Source: Fredinandcohnia onubensis
GTDB taxonomy: Bacteria; Bacillota; Bacilli; Bacillales; Bacillaceae_L
Direction of reading: 5' to 3'
DNA length: 64,000 nucleotides
NCBI RefSeq assembly: GCF_002734215.1
Contig: NZ_NSEB01000012.1
Coordinates: 62,001-126,000 of the forward strand
The translations under genes and the position numbers were made by a program. This document shows, one piece after another, positions 52,457 through 60,409 of the stretch. Under the pieces are notes generated by a model that saw only the letters and a list, made by a program, of their open reading frames with translations, searched no databases and had not been told where the DNA came from. Within the stretch, counting starts at the first letter, position 1. Each line of letters starts with the position of its first letter.

Positions 52457-54628
52457 TTACTTATCAAGCTTTAGCTTTGCTAAGGCATCTGCTAATGCGG
52501 TATTAATCGGTTCTTCTTTTTGCTGTTTTTTCATGAAATTGGACACTTCACGTTTAGATAGTTTTCCTGATTGGTTCTTTTTGCGTCGCTCGTTGAAGGT
52601 TGACAATTTTTCTCGATGTCCACATTTACATACGAATAATTGTCCTTCCCCTTCTCCGCGTAGTTCCAATTTCTTGTGGCAGTTCGGGCATCTTGCATTT
52701 GTTACTTTTGCAATGTTTTTACGATGACCACATTCACGGTCCTGACAAACGAGCATTCTTCCCTTTTTCCCATTGACTTCAAGCATCAATTTCCCACAAT
52801 CAGGACATTTTGTGCCTGTGATGTTGTCGTGTTTGAACCTCGAATCACTCATTTTTATATCTTTAACAACTTCTTTTGTGTACTGTTTTATATCCGAGAT
52901 GAACGTATTCTTTTTCAATCGCCCTTTTGCGATTTGTTCAAGCTTCTGTTCCCACTCAGCTGATAGCACAGGAGATTTTAAATCATCAGGTACTAGCTCT
53001 AATAGTTGTTTTCCTTTATTGGTGATGTGGATGTCTTGCCCTTTTTTCTCAATTAAAAATGTATTAAAGAGCTTTTCAATGATATCTGCACGTGTCGCTA
53101 CCGTCCCTAATCCACCTGTTTTGCCAATGGTTTCAATTAAATCCTTGCTTTCTCCAGCCATATATTTTGCTGGATTCTCCATTGCGGAAAGTAAGGTTCC
53201 TTCATTGAAAGGCTTTGGCGGTTGCGTTTCTTTTTCGATTTCCTTTACAGAAAGGATCTTTAGAGTTGATCCTGGTTGAACGGAAGCTGGTATTTGACCT
53301 GCATCATCATTCTCATCAGTTGAAGTAATCACTTCTTTCCAACCTAATGATGAGACTGTAATCCCTTTTGCCACGAAAAGTTCCTTGCCAATGCGTGCAT
53401 GAACGTTTTTTTGTTCATACGTATAAGGTGGAAGAAAAACAGCTAAGAAGCGTTTGACAATTAAATCATAAATTTTTTCTTCCTTGGCAGATAAGGCTTG
53501 TAAATTAGGGCGATCCTCAGTAGGAATAATCGCATGGTGGTCTGTAACCTTGCTATTATCAACAAACGATTTGTTCGTTTTAATACCGCTTTTCAAGATC
53601 TTGGCACCAAGCTTCGCGTATGGTTGCACCATACACGCTTCTATTCGATCCTTCAAAGTATCTATAATATCGGTTGATAGAAATTTTGAATCGGTTCTTG
53701 GGTACGTGACAAGCTTGTGTTGTTCGTAAAGCTTTTGAAGAACATTTAAGGTCTCCTTTGCTGAAAATCCGAACCGTTTATTTGCATCACGTTGAAGTTC
53801 TGTTAAATCATAGAGCTGTGGTGCATAGCTTTTCTTTTGTGCAGTTTGCACGTCTATAATTTTTGCTTCCTGTCCATGAAGAGATCGTACAATGGCAGTT
53901 GAAATTTCCTTTTTAAAAATACGTTGTTCCTTTGTTTTTTCATGTTGCCACTTCAAGGTTAAGCCGTCCGTAAATGCATTTATTTCAAAATAAGGAACTG
54001 GTTTAAAGTTGCGAATTTCTTCTCCACGCTTTGCAATAATGGCTAATGTTGGAGTTTGCACTCGCCCACAAGAGAGCTGTGCATTGAACTTTGTTGTCAA
54101 TGCTCTTGTTGCATTGATTCCTACTAGCCAGTCAGCTTCAGCACGGGCAACGGCTGAGGAATAGAGATTCTCATATTCCTTTCCGTTTTTTAAGTTTGCA
54201 AAACCTTGCTTAATCGCTTTATCTGTAACTGATGAAATCCATAACCGTTTGATTGGCTTACGTGTATTTGATTTTTCAATGATCCATCTAGCAACAAGCT
54301 CACCTTCACGACCGGCATCTGTTGCGATAATAATCTCATTGACATCTTTACGATGCAGTTGTGTTTTAACGGCACTATATTGTTTTCCTGTTTGCTTAAT
54401 GACAACGAGGCTTAGTGGATTCGGTATAATCGGTAAATCCTCTAGTTTCCATGATTTATATTGATCTCCGTATTTTTCAGGGTCTGCTAATGTAACAAGA
54501 TGGCCAAGTGCCCATGTCACAATATATTTATCTCCTTCGAAAAAGCCATTCCCTTTCTTATGGCAATTAAGGACACGCGCAATGTCTCTTCCAACAGAAG
54601 GTTTTTCTGCAAGAACTAGTGATTTCAT
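52457..54628 (-). CDS. topB: DNA topoisomerase III
   Basis: A 723-residue type IA topoisomerase. Toprim residues are E8 (AEKPSVG) and DAGREGE (104-110), and the catalytic tyrosine is Y309 (YPRTDS). The C-terminus has two four-cysteine zinc ribbons (CPDCG...CQDREC and CPNCHKKLEL...CKCGH), typical of Bacillus TopB. It passes single strands through nicks to resolve recombination and replication intermediates. Single gene between two terminators. A basic tail follows (KKNQSGKLSKREVS). Confidence 0.95.
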   Translation of the reverse strand: MKSLVLAEKPSVGRDIARVLNCHKKGNGFFEGDKYIVTWALGHLVTLADPEKYGDQYKSWKLEDLPIIPNPLSLVVIKQTGKQYSAVKTQLHRKDVNEIIIATDAGREGELVARWIIEKSNTRKPIKRLWISSVTDKAIKQGFANLKNGKEYENLYSSAVARAEADWLVGINATRALTTKFNAQLSCGRVQTPTLAIIAKRGEEIRNFKPVPYFEINAFTDGLTLKWQHEKTKEQRIFKKEISTAIVRSLHGQEAKIIDVQTAQKKSYAPQLYDLTELQRDANKRFGFSAKETLNVLQKLYEQHKLVTYPRTDSKFLSTDIIDTLKDRIEACMVQPYAKLGAKILKSGIKTNKSFVDNSKVTDHHAIIPTEDRPNLQALSAKEEKIYDLIVKRFLAVFLPPYTYEQKNVHARIGKELFVAKGITVSSLGWKEVITSTDENDDAGQIPASVQPGSTLKILSVKEIEKETQPPKPFNEGTLLSAMENPAKYMAGESKDLIETIGKTGGLGTVATRADIIEKLFNTFLIEKKGQDIHITNKGKQLLELVPDDLKSPVLSAEWEQKLEQIAKGRLKKNTFISDIKQYTKEVVKDIKMSDSRFKHDNITGTKCPDCGKLMLEVNGKKGRMLVCQDRECGHRKNIAKVTNARCPNCHKKLELRGEGEGQLFVCKCGHREKLSTFNERRKKNQSGKLSKREVSNFMKKQQKEEPINTALADALAKLKLDK

Positions 54629-54675
54629 ATTAATTCCTCCAATTCACTCTTCCTATTATACACGATTCCTATTTT

Positions 54676-54706
54676 TAGACATAAAAAAACTCGGTCTTTT
54701 CCCGAG
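54676..54706 (-). terminator. Terminator of the histidine kinase gene
   Basis: ACTCGG and CCGAGT form a short stem with loop GAAAAGA on the minus strand, followed by TTTTTTT. Confidence 0.75.
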
Positions 54707-54707
54707 T

Positions 54708-55823
54708 TTAACTAGCATCACTGTATGGTAGAACTATTTTAAATTCTGTTAAATTTGAATCTGATGAACATGATATGGATCCACCGTGTTTTTCAATAAT
54801 TTTTTTACAAACAAAAAGTCCAATCCCTGTCCCAAATTCCTTTGTTGTATAAAATGGTTCAAATATCGTATCCAAGGATTCCTTAGGTATGGCTGGGCCA
54901 TTGTTAGAAATAGACACAATAATCTGATTATCGAGATTATACCCCTTAATGATAATGTTGCGGTCGGTTTCTCTTTGTTTTAATGCGTCAATGGAGTTCA
55001 TAAGTATATTCAATAATACTTGTCTAATCTCATCCTCATTAACAGTAATATAAATGTTCGAACCAATATTTGTATGTACTTTCACATCACCATCTAAAAT
55101 ACTCGCATAAATGAATTCGGTTATTTCAGTAAATAAATCAAGTAATGAAACTTCATTTTCACTTCTCTCAATTAATTCCTTCTTGGATACGTGAAGAAAT
55201 TGCGCAATTTTGTAATTCAACTGATTGAGTTCATGACTGATGATATCCAAATATTTAATGTTCGGGTTATCATTTCCGATTATTTTAACAAAACCAATGA
55301 CTGCCGTAAGTGGATTACGGAATTCATGAACAAACGTAGATGCCATTTGCCCCAAAATGGTAAGCCGCTCTTGATGGCTTTGGTCTATGTATTGTATTTT
55401 TTCCTGGAGCTGATTCTCTTTCATTTCTGTATATTTGGAAACAGCATAATAGGAGAACAAATCAAAAATCCGATTCACTTCTTCAAAAATAGGGTCCAAT
55501 TGATCATGATCAAGCTTTGAGCGATATATGTATTTTAAAATTTCTGTTCTACCAAGGTTTACATTATAGATGAATTCCCCAATATTAATATTCGCTTCGA
55601 CTCGCTCTTTGGCTAGTTTATGAGCAAACGATTTTAGTTTTTCATCATCGATTGGATTGATCAATGAATTTTTGATCAGTTCAAACATCGCTAAGCCATT
55701 TAATACTAATTTTTCCTTATGAATGTCATCTTCAGACATCACGGATTTATCCTTCCATGATTTTAAAAAAATCGACAAATTGCTTTCGAGAAAATAAATG
55801 AGTTCACCTAATACAGAATTCAT
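54708..55823 (-). CDS. Soluble sensor histidine kinase
   Basis: A 371-residue kinase without membrane helices. The N-terminal 150 residues form a helical sensor-like domain (possibly the HisK_N type of sporulation kinases). The HisKA motif is HEFRNPL with H166, followed by the N-box (NILMNSIDALKQ), G1 box (ISNNGPAI) and G2 (GTGIGLFVCKKI). It probably feeds a phosphorelay such as Spo0F, as do related soluble Bacillus kinases; no response regulator gene is adjacent. The signal is unknown. Confidence 0.83.
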   Translation of the reverse strand: MNSVLGELIYFLESNLSIFLKSWKDKSVMSEDDIHKEKLVLNGLAMFELIKNSLINPIDDEKLKSFAHKLAKERVEANINIGEFIYNVNLGRTEILKYIYRSKLDHDQLDPIFEEVNRIFDLFSYYAVSKYTEMKENQLQEKIQYIDQSHQERLTILGQMASTFVHEFRNPLTAVIGFVKIIGNDNPNIKYLDIISHELNQLNYKIAQFLHVSKKELIERSENEVSLLDLFTEITEFIYASILDGDVKVHTNIGSNIYITVNEDEIRQVLLNILMNSIDALKQRETDRNIIIKGYNLDNQIIVSISNNGPAIPKESLDTIFEPFYTTKEFGTGIGLFVCKKIIEKHGGSISCSSDSNLTEFKIVLPYSDAS

Positions 55824-56001
55824 TCCGTCAAGTCCTTTCTTTCACTTCAATGGGATCATTAGCTCAAAGTTATATAATCTATAATATTCTACATATTTCG
55901 CAAGAATCCTTTTTAGAATTTTAAAAATACTTAAATAGTAGACAAGTTTTCGAGTGGGTCAAGCATACATTATAGGGAGACAAACTATAGGAGGGTTGAT
56001 T

Positions 56002-56448
56002 ATGAAATTTGTTGTGATTAAAAGGAGTTGGATTGTTGCTGCTTTTGTTGCTGCAGTGGTATTGATTGGAGGTTGGGTATGGTTGCAGCCTGAGATCATT
56101 CCAACAATAGCACCGCAAACTGCCAAAGATGATGTTGTAATCCATATTACAACTGGTGAATTAAAATCTAAAACAGATGATGGCAAAGAAATTGAATCTT
56201 ATTTCTGGAATCCGGGGACAGTCTATGTTCCTCAAGGTAAGGAAGTGACCTTTAATATTTATGGGGTAAATGGCAAGGAGCACTCTTTCTACATCGAAGG
56301 TACAGACATCAAAGGTACAGTGAAAAAAGGAGAAGAAATCACGATTAATGCAAACTTTGAGGATGAAGGCATGTATCGCATCATTTGTTTGAATCACTCC
56401 GATATCAATAATAACGGTCCAATGATTGGTTATATTGTAGTAGATTAA
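56002..56448 (+). CDS. Membrane-anchored cupredoxin
   Basis: A 148-residue protein with a basic N-terminus (MKFVVIKRSW), a transmembrane anchor (residues 11-28) and an external cupredoxin domain. Candidate copper ligands are H94 (EHSFYIEG), C129 and H132 (ICLNH), and M141. Only one cysteine is present, so it cannot form the CuA site of oxidase subunit II, though the fold is similar. C-x2-H is unlike the C-x4-H of blue copper proteins (see finding). RBS AGGAGGG precedes the ATG. Function: probably electron transfer or copper binding outside the cell. Confidence 0.72.
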   Translation: MKFVVIKRSWIVAAFVAAVVLIGGWVWLQPEIIPTIAPQTAKDDVVIHITTGELKSKTDDGKEIESYFWNPGTVYVPQGKEVTFNIYGVNGKEHSFYIEGTDIKGTVKKGEEITINANFEDEGMYRIICLNHSDINNNGPMIGYIVVD

Positions 56449-56454
56449 AAGTAA

Positions 56455-56483
56455 AACAGGAGAGTAACCTCTCCTGTTTTTAT
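56455..56483. terminator. Bidirectional terminator
   Basis: ACAGGAGAG and CTCTCCTGT form a 9-bp stem with loop TAAC. T-rich tail in both directions, between convergent genes. Confidence 0.8.
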
Positions 56484-56878
56484 TGTTTACGTACAGTGAT
56501 TGCATTTGTAGTTTTTTTCACGATACAATCCTCTATGTCTGTTTGTCCAAGAAGACCAAGTGTAATAGCGGCATCAATTTTCTGCTGGTCAGGTTGCTTA
56601 ATAACTCGGATGCAATCCTCAAGATTAAGTTCTTCTAATTTCTTAACCATTTTTTCATCATGGTAGCTTTCAGAGGTACGTATTTGTCGTTGAATCTTGT
56701 AATCTCCAACAATAGACTCCCCTTTTTCTTGCTTCCCTACCGTTTCATCAAAATACACATTAATAACCTTCTTCATTTCCTTTAATTCCTTCTCAATTTC
56801 CTTGGCCTTCTCACTTAATGTAAAATACTTTGAAATGAGTTCTTCCGGAATTTGTGTAAATCGCCTGGAATTCTGCAA
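56480..56878 (-). CDS. Hypothetical protein, 132 aa
   Basis: A charged 132-residue protein. Residues 18-46 are strongly helical (KEIEKELKEMKKVINV) and likely coiled-coil. The middle (QRQIRTSESYHDEKMVKKLEELNLEDCIRV) and tail (LLGQTDIEDCIVKKT) look like a small folded domain. I do not recognise the family. TTG start after GGGGGG. The upstream gap (56879-57120) holds a terminator and a 20-bp repeat array. Confidence 0.55.
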   Translation of the reverse strand: MQNSRRFTQIPEELISKYFTLSEKAKEIEKELKEMKKVINVYFDETVGKQEKGESIVGDYKIQRQIRTSESYHDEKMVKKLEELNLEDCIRVIKQPDQQKIDAAITLGLLGQTDIEDCIVKKTTNAITVRKQ

Positions 56879-56943
56879 ATCTTTCCCCCCTAATTACTTG
56901 ATAATTCATCATATGATTGGGGATGGGATAACATTCTAGTACA

Positions 56944-56980
56944 GAAAAAATCCAGCTGAAAGCAGCTGGATCTTTTTTTA
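56944..56980. terminator. Bidirectional terminator
   Basis: ATCCAGCTG and CAGCTGGAT form a 9-bp stem with loop AAAG, followed by TTTTTTT on the plus strand and A/T-rich on the other. On the minus strand it could end the vWA gene at 57121. Confidence 0.75.
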
Positions 56981-57006
56981 TAGATTCCTAAGTCAAAGTG
57001 GCTATC

Positions 57007-57107
57007 AGCCATAAAGTTTAGTTATTGGCCGTAAAATTATTATATCGGCCATAAATCTAAATTAGCGGCCGTAAACCTTTATTATTAGCCGTATTTTTAA
57101 ATAAAGA
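57007..57107. repeat. Exact 20-bp-period tandem repeat, five units
   Basis: The core RGCCRTA begins at 57007, 57027, 57047, 57067 and 57087, exactly 20 bases apart, with AT-rich tails ending TTAT or TTAG. The core is constant while the tails vary. Non-coding, upstream of the small 132-residue gene and downstream of the vWA gene. Confidence 0.9.
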
Positions 57108-57120
57108 CAGAATACCCTTT

Positions 57121-59037
57121 TTAAATACTCTTATATAATAGCTTTTTGAGTAATGGAAACAGGACATCTGGCAATTGCTCGATGTTTGGTACTAAAATGC
57201 TGTACTTACCGTAAATGTTTTGAATCGTCGTTTGTTGGCCTTCATCAATTTCTCCATTTGATAAGAAGACGTTGATGACTTCGATACCATGTTTTCGTGC
57301 TTTTAATACGGCTTCGTGTGTATCAATAATACCATTTTGCTCATAATCGAATGCTGCCGGCTCTCCGTCAGAAAAGACAAGTAGGAATTTTTGTTTCTCG
57401 GTTCGTTGTAATAGTTTCTTCGTTTGCAAACGAATGGAAAAACCGTCGCGATTGTCTTCTTCTGGCTCGAGTTGCATGATTTCCGCACCATAGCTGCGCT
57501 TTAAGCTTGAGTCAAAATCAATCACAGTTTGCAGGTAGTTCGGTTGTTTTGTGCTATCTGCATCATTGGTGTCCTCCCAAAAACCTGTCACATCATGAGG
57601 AACCTGGACAGATTTTAATGCTTCGTGAAAGAGTGCAATCCCTAGCTTTGTTTGATCCATTTTATCGTACATCGAAGCCGAACAATCCACTAACAATGAG
57701 AATACCGCATCAATTTGATGGGATGGTTGTTCTTTTTTATAAAATAATCTTGGATTGTCGTCTGTAAAGATACGAATTAGCTTCTTATTTAGTCTGCCAA
57801 AATGTAAATCCCCACTTGGTAGATTCTTTTTATGTTCCAATGTTTTAAGGATCATTTGCTTTAGCTTTTTCTGATATGGAGCAATGATCGTTTTGTTTTT
57901 TTCGTATTGGATGACTTCTTCGTCCGTTGGTTTTCGGGCATTCTTAAAGACAGGATAAGCAAAACGATTTTCTTTTCCAAATTCGGATTCTGTGGAACCT
58001 TCCTTTTCAGAATGGACCATTTCCATTGCTTCCATCTTGGAATAATCTTTATTTTTACTTTGTTTAGACGAGCCTTGGGCAATCCCTAACGCTTGGTCAC
58101 CCTCTTCGCCTTCTCTTGCTCCTTCACCCATCAGATTCGTTCGTGAACCTTGTTCTAGATCAAATTGTAAAAAGCTTTTTGTTGGTGAACTTGTTTCTCG
58201 ATGCCAGGTTTCGAACTTCTCTTCGTGGATTTCTTCATCCCCTTTTTTGACATCATCAAGTACATCATTGTTTTTCAACTTATCCTTCCGTTTCAAGTCG
58301 TCAATTGTTAAGCCATTTTCAAGGATTTCATAATCGAGTTCTGGTAAATGAAAATACGTATTTAACATATCTTCATCAAGTACATCCTCTAATACATCGA
58401 TGATTTCTGTGCATATTTTGACGATGTCCTTTGTACTTTTTGCATCAAAGACTTTCTCAATTTGACCTCGTAGAAACGGAATCAAGAGATCAATTTTTTG
58501 TTGAATAGACGGAATTTCTTCAAGTGGAGATTCAGCCGTTAGTAGAACAAAAATACCATTAAACAAAGCATCTGTTGGTACACTTTTAACAATGTTAACA
58601 TGGAGCTGATCCTTATAATACTTGCGATAAATACGTCGTCTTTCAGTAAAGGATCTTCGGGTTCCTGGTCGTTCTTTTTTACATTGTTCTTCCAAACGAC
58701 TATCTTCAAACAGCATAAACAATTGCTTCGCGAAACTCGGAAGATCACTTTTTCTACAGAATGATAGATAGCGATCAATTTCTTTAAAATCCGTATATTT
58801 CATGCTACCAATGGTCCGTAAAAAGACATCACTTAATAGTCCATTTCGTTTGTCGCTAGTTGTGCGATTATCCCAAAAATGACTAATGATAACCTTTTGC
58901 TGGATCGGATCAAGATAAGATTTATAGCCTAACTCTATTTCGAGTTCAGGATTTTTTGAGATTGTTTTGGCAAGGTCCGATAATTCCATGAATAGAAAGG
59001 AGTCGACCTTCTTATCATTAAATTGAATAAATCTCAT
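57121..59037 (-). CDS. vWA-domain protein (YojO/NorD-like) partner of a MoxR ATPase
   Basis: A 638-residue protein. The C-terminal vWA domain has a MIDAS site D451-C-S453-A-S455, plus downstream SDGEP. The middle (about 250-370) is charged and low-complexity; the N-terminus is helical. MoxR/vWA pairs act as metallochaperone-like remodelling machines that mature enzymes or complexes; the client here is unknown. The ATG follows GAGTGAGG and lies ten bases from the end of the MoxR gene. B. subtilis has a similar yojN-yojO pair. Confidence 0.85.
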   Translation of the reverse strand: MRFIQFNDKKVDSFLFMELSDLAKTISKNPELEIELGYKSYLDPIQQKVIISHFWDNRTTSDKRNGLLSDVFLRTIGSMKYTDFKEIDRYLSFCRKSDLPSFAKQLFMLFEDSRLEEQCKKERPGTRRSFTERRRIYRKYYKDQLHVNIVKSVPTDALFNGIFVLLTAESPLEEIPSIQQKIDLLIPFLRGQIEKVFDAKSTKDIVKICTEIIDVLEDVLDEDMLNTYFHLPELDYEILENGLTIDDLKRKDKLKNNDVLDDVKKGDEEIHEEKFETWHRETSSPTKSFLQFDLEQGSRTNLMGEGAREGEEGDQALGIAQGSSKQSKNKDYSKMEAMEMVHSEKEGSTESEFGKENRFAYPVFKNARKPTDEEVIQYEKNKTIIAPYQKKLKQMILKTLEHKKNLPSGDLHFGRLNKKLIRIFTDDNPRLFYKKEQPSHQIDAVFSLLVDCSASMYDKMDQTKLGIALFHEALKSVQVPHDVTGFWEDTNDADSTKQPNYLQTVIDFDSSLKRSYGAEIMQLEPEEDNRDGFSIRLQTKKLLQRTEKQKFLLVFSDGEPAAFDYEQNGIIDTHEAVLKARKHGIEVINVFLSNGEIDEGQQTTIQNIYGKYSILVPNIEQLPDVLFPLLKKLLYKSI

Positions 59038-59047
59038 TATAAAAACC

Positions 59048-59932
59048 TCACTCAAACAGAGTTTCTGCTATATTTTTAACGGCTGCTTTCTCGCGATCAT
59101 CTTCTAACTTTTCAATGATACCACGTTCAATGGCGCGCAATGGTGGCATATACATGGCTAAATCACAAGTATCAATCAATGCCCGTATGGATGCCGCTTC
59201 CTCAGAAAGCATACCACCTCGGACCTGTGTAATTAAATCAGCAGACAAGGATACAAATTTATTGATTACATTTTCATCCTTCAATGCTGTTTGTGCTTGA
59301 AGAACTTCTTTCAGTGTTTCGCCTTGAATATATGGTACTTCAATAACGACAAAGCGGTTTTTCAATGCTTCATTTAAAGGTACGGTTCCAACATAGCCCT
59401 CGTTAATTGCGGCAATGACCCCGAAGCCATTCTCCGCACGCACTACTTCAGCAGTAAACGGATTTGTGATCATTTTACGATAATCAAGTACACCATTTAG
59501 AATTGGCAATGTTTCAGGCTTTGCCATATTGATTTCATCGATATAAAGTAAATAGCCTTTTTTCATTGCGTTGATTACAGGTCCAGAAACAAATTCAATT
59601 TTCATTTTTCCATCATGCTCTTGAATTGTCTTGTAGCCAAGTAAGGCTTCTGCATCTAGGTCGACTGAACAGTTTATACTGTACATGGGTTGTTGAAATA
59701 ACTGTGAAATGGTTTCAGCAAGCTTTGTTTTTCCTGAACCAGTTGGGCCTTTTAATAGCACATTTTTACCAATGCTAAGTGCAATAATTGCATCTCGAAT
59801 AATATTGATATCTGAAGGAGTGTAACCACCTTTTCCAATTAATAGTTCATCACCTGAAACTTGGTTCTTCCTATTTGAAATCTCAGTTTGTAAATTTATC
59901 GGTAACTTCAATTCTTCTAGTTGAATCGTCAT
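59048..59932 (-). CDS. MoxR-type AAA+ ATPase
   Basis: A 294-residue AAA+ protein of the MoxR/NorQ type. Walker A is GPTGSGKT (62-69), Walker B is [11 protein letters not shown] near 130, and sensor 1 and arginine finger segments follow ([20 protein letters not shown]). It likely forms a hexamer that works with the adjacent vWA protein. The two genes are ten bases apart in the same direction, so one transcript. Upstream lies the toxin-antitoxin locus. Confidence 0.9.
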   Translation of the reverse strand: MTIQLEELKLPINLQTEISNRKNQVSGDELLIGKGGYTPSDINIIRDAIIALSIGKNVLLKGPTGSGKTKLAETISQLFQQPMYSINCSVDLDAEALLGYKTIQEHDGKMKIEFVSGPVINAMKKGYLLYIDEINMAKPETLPILNGVLDYRKMITNPFTAEVVRAENGFGVIAAINEGYVGTVPLNEALKNRFVVIEVPYIQGETLKEVLQAQTALKDENVINKFVSLSADLITQVRGGMLSEEAASIRALIDTCDLAMYMPPLRAIERGIIEKLEDDREKAAVKNIAETLFE

Positions 59933-60048
59933 GAAGTATCAAATCCTCTCATACATATGTTTATAATGTGAAATAACCTCTTATGTCCCCACGTATTTTA
60001 CCGAAGTTTGTACATTGAGGCAATGAATACACCTTGAAATTCAAGTAT

Positions 60049-60083
60049 TTGTGACATTTTTTATGAAGATATGGTATTATAAT
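60049..60083 (+). promoter_or_regulatory. Candidate promoter of the antisense RNA
   Basis: GTGACA (60051-60056), an 18-base spacer, then TATTAT (60075-60080) in an extended TGG context. The start of the RNA is inferred as near 60087. Confidence 0.5.
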
Positions 60084-60086
60084 AAT

Positions 60087-60226
60087 AAATACTCGTAAAA
60101 TACAAATAGACCGCAGATGTTGCGAGCATCTACGGCCTAGCAATAGAATGGTCCCACTAAGAGGATCAGCCTAAGATGAAATAGACCTCACCCGATTTTT
60201 AGCGGAAAAAGGGAGGTCTATTTTTT
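60087..60226 (+). ncRNA. Candidate type I antitoxin RNA (RatA/SR4-like)
   Basis: A plus-strand RNA of about 140 bases is inferred from the promoter at 60049-60083 and the terminator ending in TTTTTT (60221-60226). It folds with a hairpin CCGCAGATG/CATCTACGG at 60111-60135. Its 3' end runs into the 3' end of the toxin mRNA, the convergent overlap seen in txpA/ratA and bsrG/SR4. No sequence homology to those RNAs is claimed. Confidence 0.5.
60179..60226. terminator. Shared bidirectional terminator of toxin and antitoxin
   Basis: AAATAGACCTC (60179-60189) and GAGGTCTATTT (60213-60223) form an 11-bp stem with a 23-base loop. On the plus strand it is followed by T residues; the toxin stop codon lies in the 3' arm. 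Confidence 0.7.
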
Positions 60227-60304
60227 ATTGTTGTCAAAAGATAAAATCGCAACAACAAGCGACGCGAACGAAAGCATTAACACAAGGCTCTCATATATCG
60301 TCAT
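60218..60304 (-). CDS. Holin-like type I toxin peptide, 28 aa (TxpA/BsrE/BsrG family)
   Basis: A peptide starting MTIYESLVLMLSFASLVVAI, with a single membrane helix and the tail FDNNKK. The MxxYESL(V/M)xM start followed by a hydrophobic run is the hallmark of TxpA, BsrG and BsrE toxins, which lyse or depolarise the cell membrane when not silenced by their antisense RNA. RBS AAAGGGGGTGAT lies about eight bases before the ATG, one of the strongest in the window. It is antisense-overlapped downstream by the RNA at 60087. Short length explains why an automatic search would miss it. Confidence 0.8.
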   Translation of the reverse strand: MTIYESLVLMLSFASLVVAILSFDNNKK

Positions 60305-60370
60305 ATAGGCATCACCCCCTTTCAGTTGGGAGCTTAGCCGACCACCCTTATCGGACAAACTATTGCTTAT

Positions 60371-60385
60371 TCATTATAGCACATT
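60371..60385 (-). promoter_or_regulatory. Extended -10 promoter of the toxin gene
   Basis: On the minus strand TGTGCTATAATG reads TG-C-TATAAT, an extended -10 (TATAAT at 60373-60378). The -35 is weak (TGTGTT, 17 bases upstream). The transcript leader would contain a small stem, CCGA/TCGG. Confidence 0.55.
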
Positions 60386-60409
60386 TTACCATACGAACAC
60401 ACGTTTCAT

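Noticed and set aside
52773-53279. 168-codon plus-strand frame within topB
   Set aside because: It is antisense to the catalytically complete topB and has no start signal.
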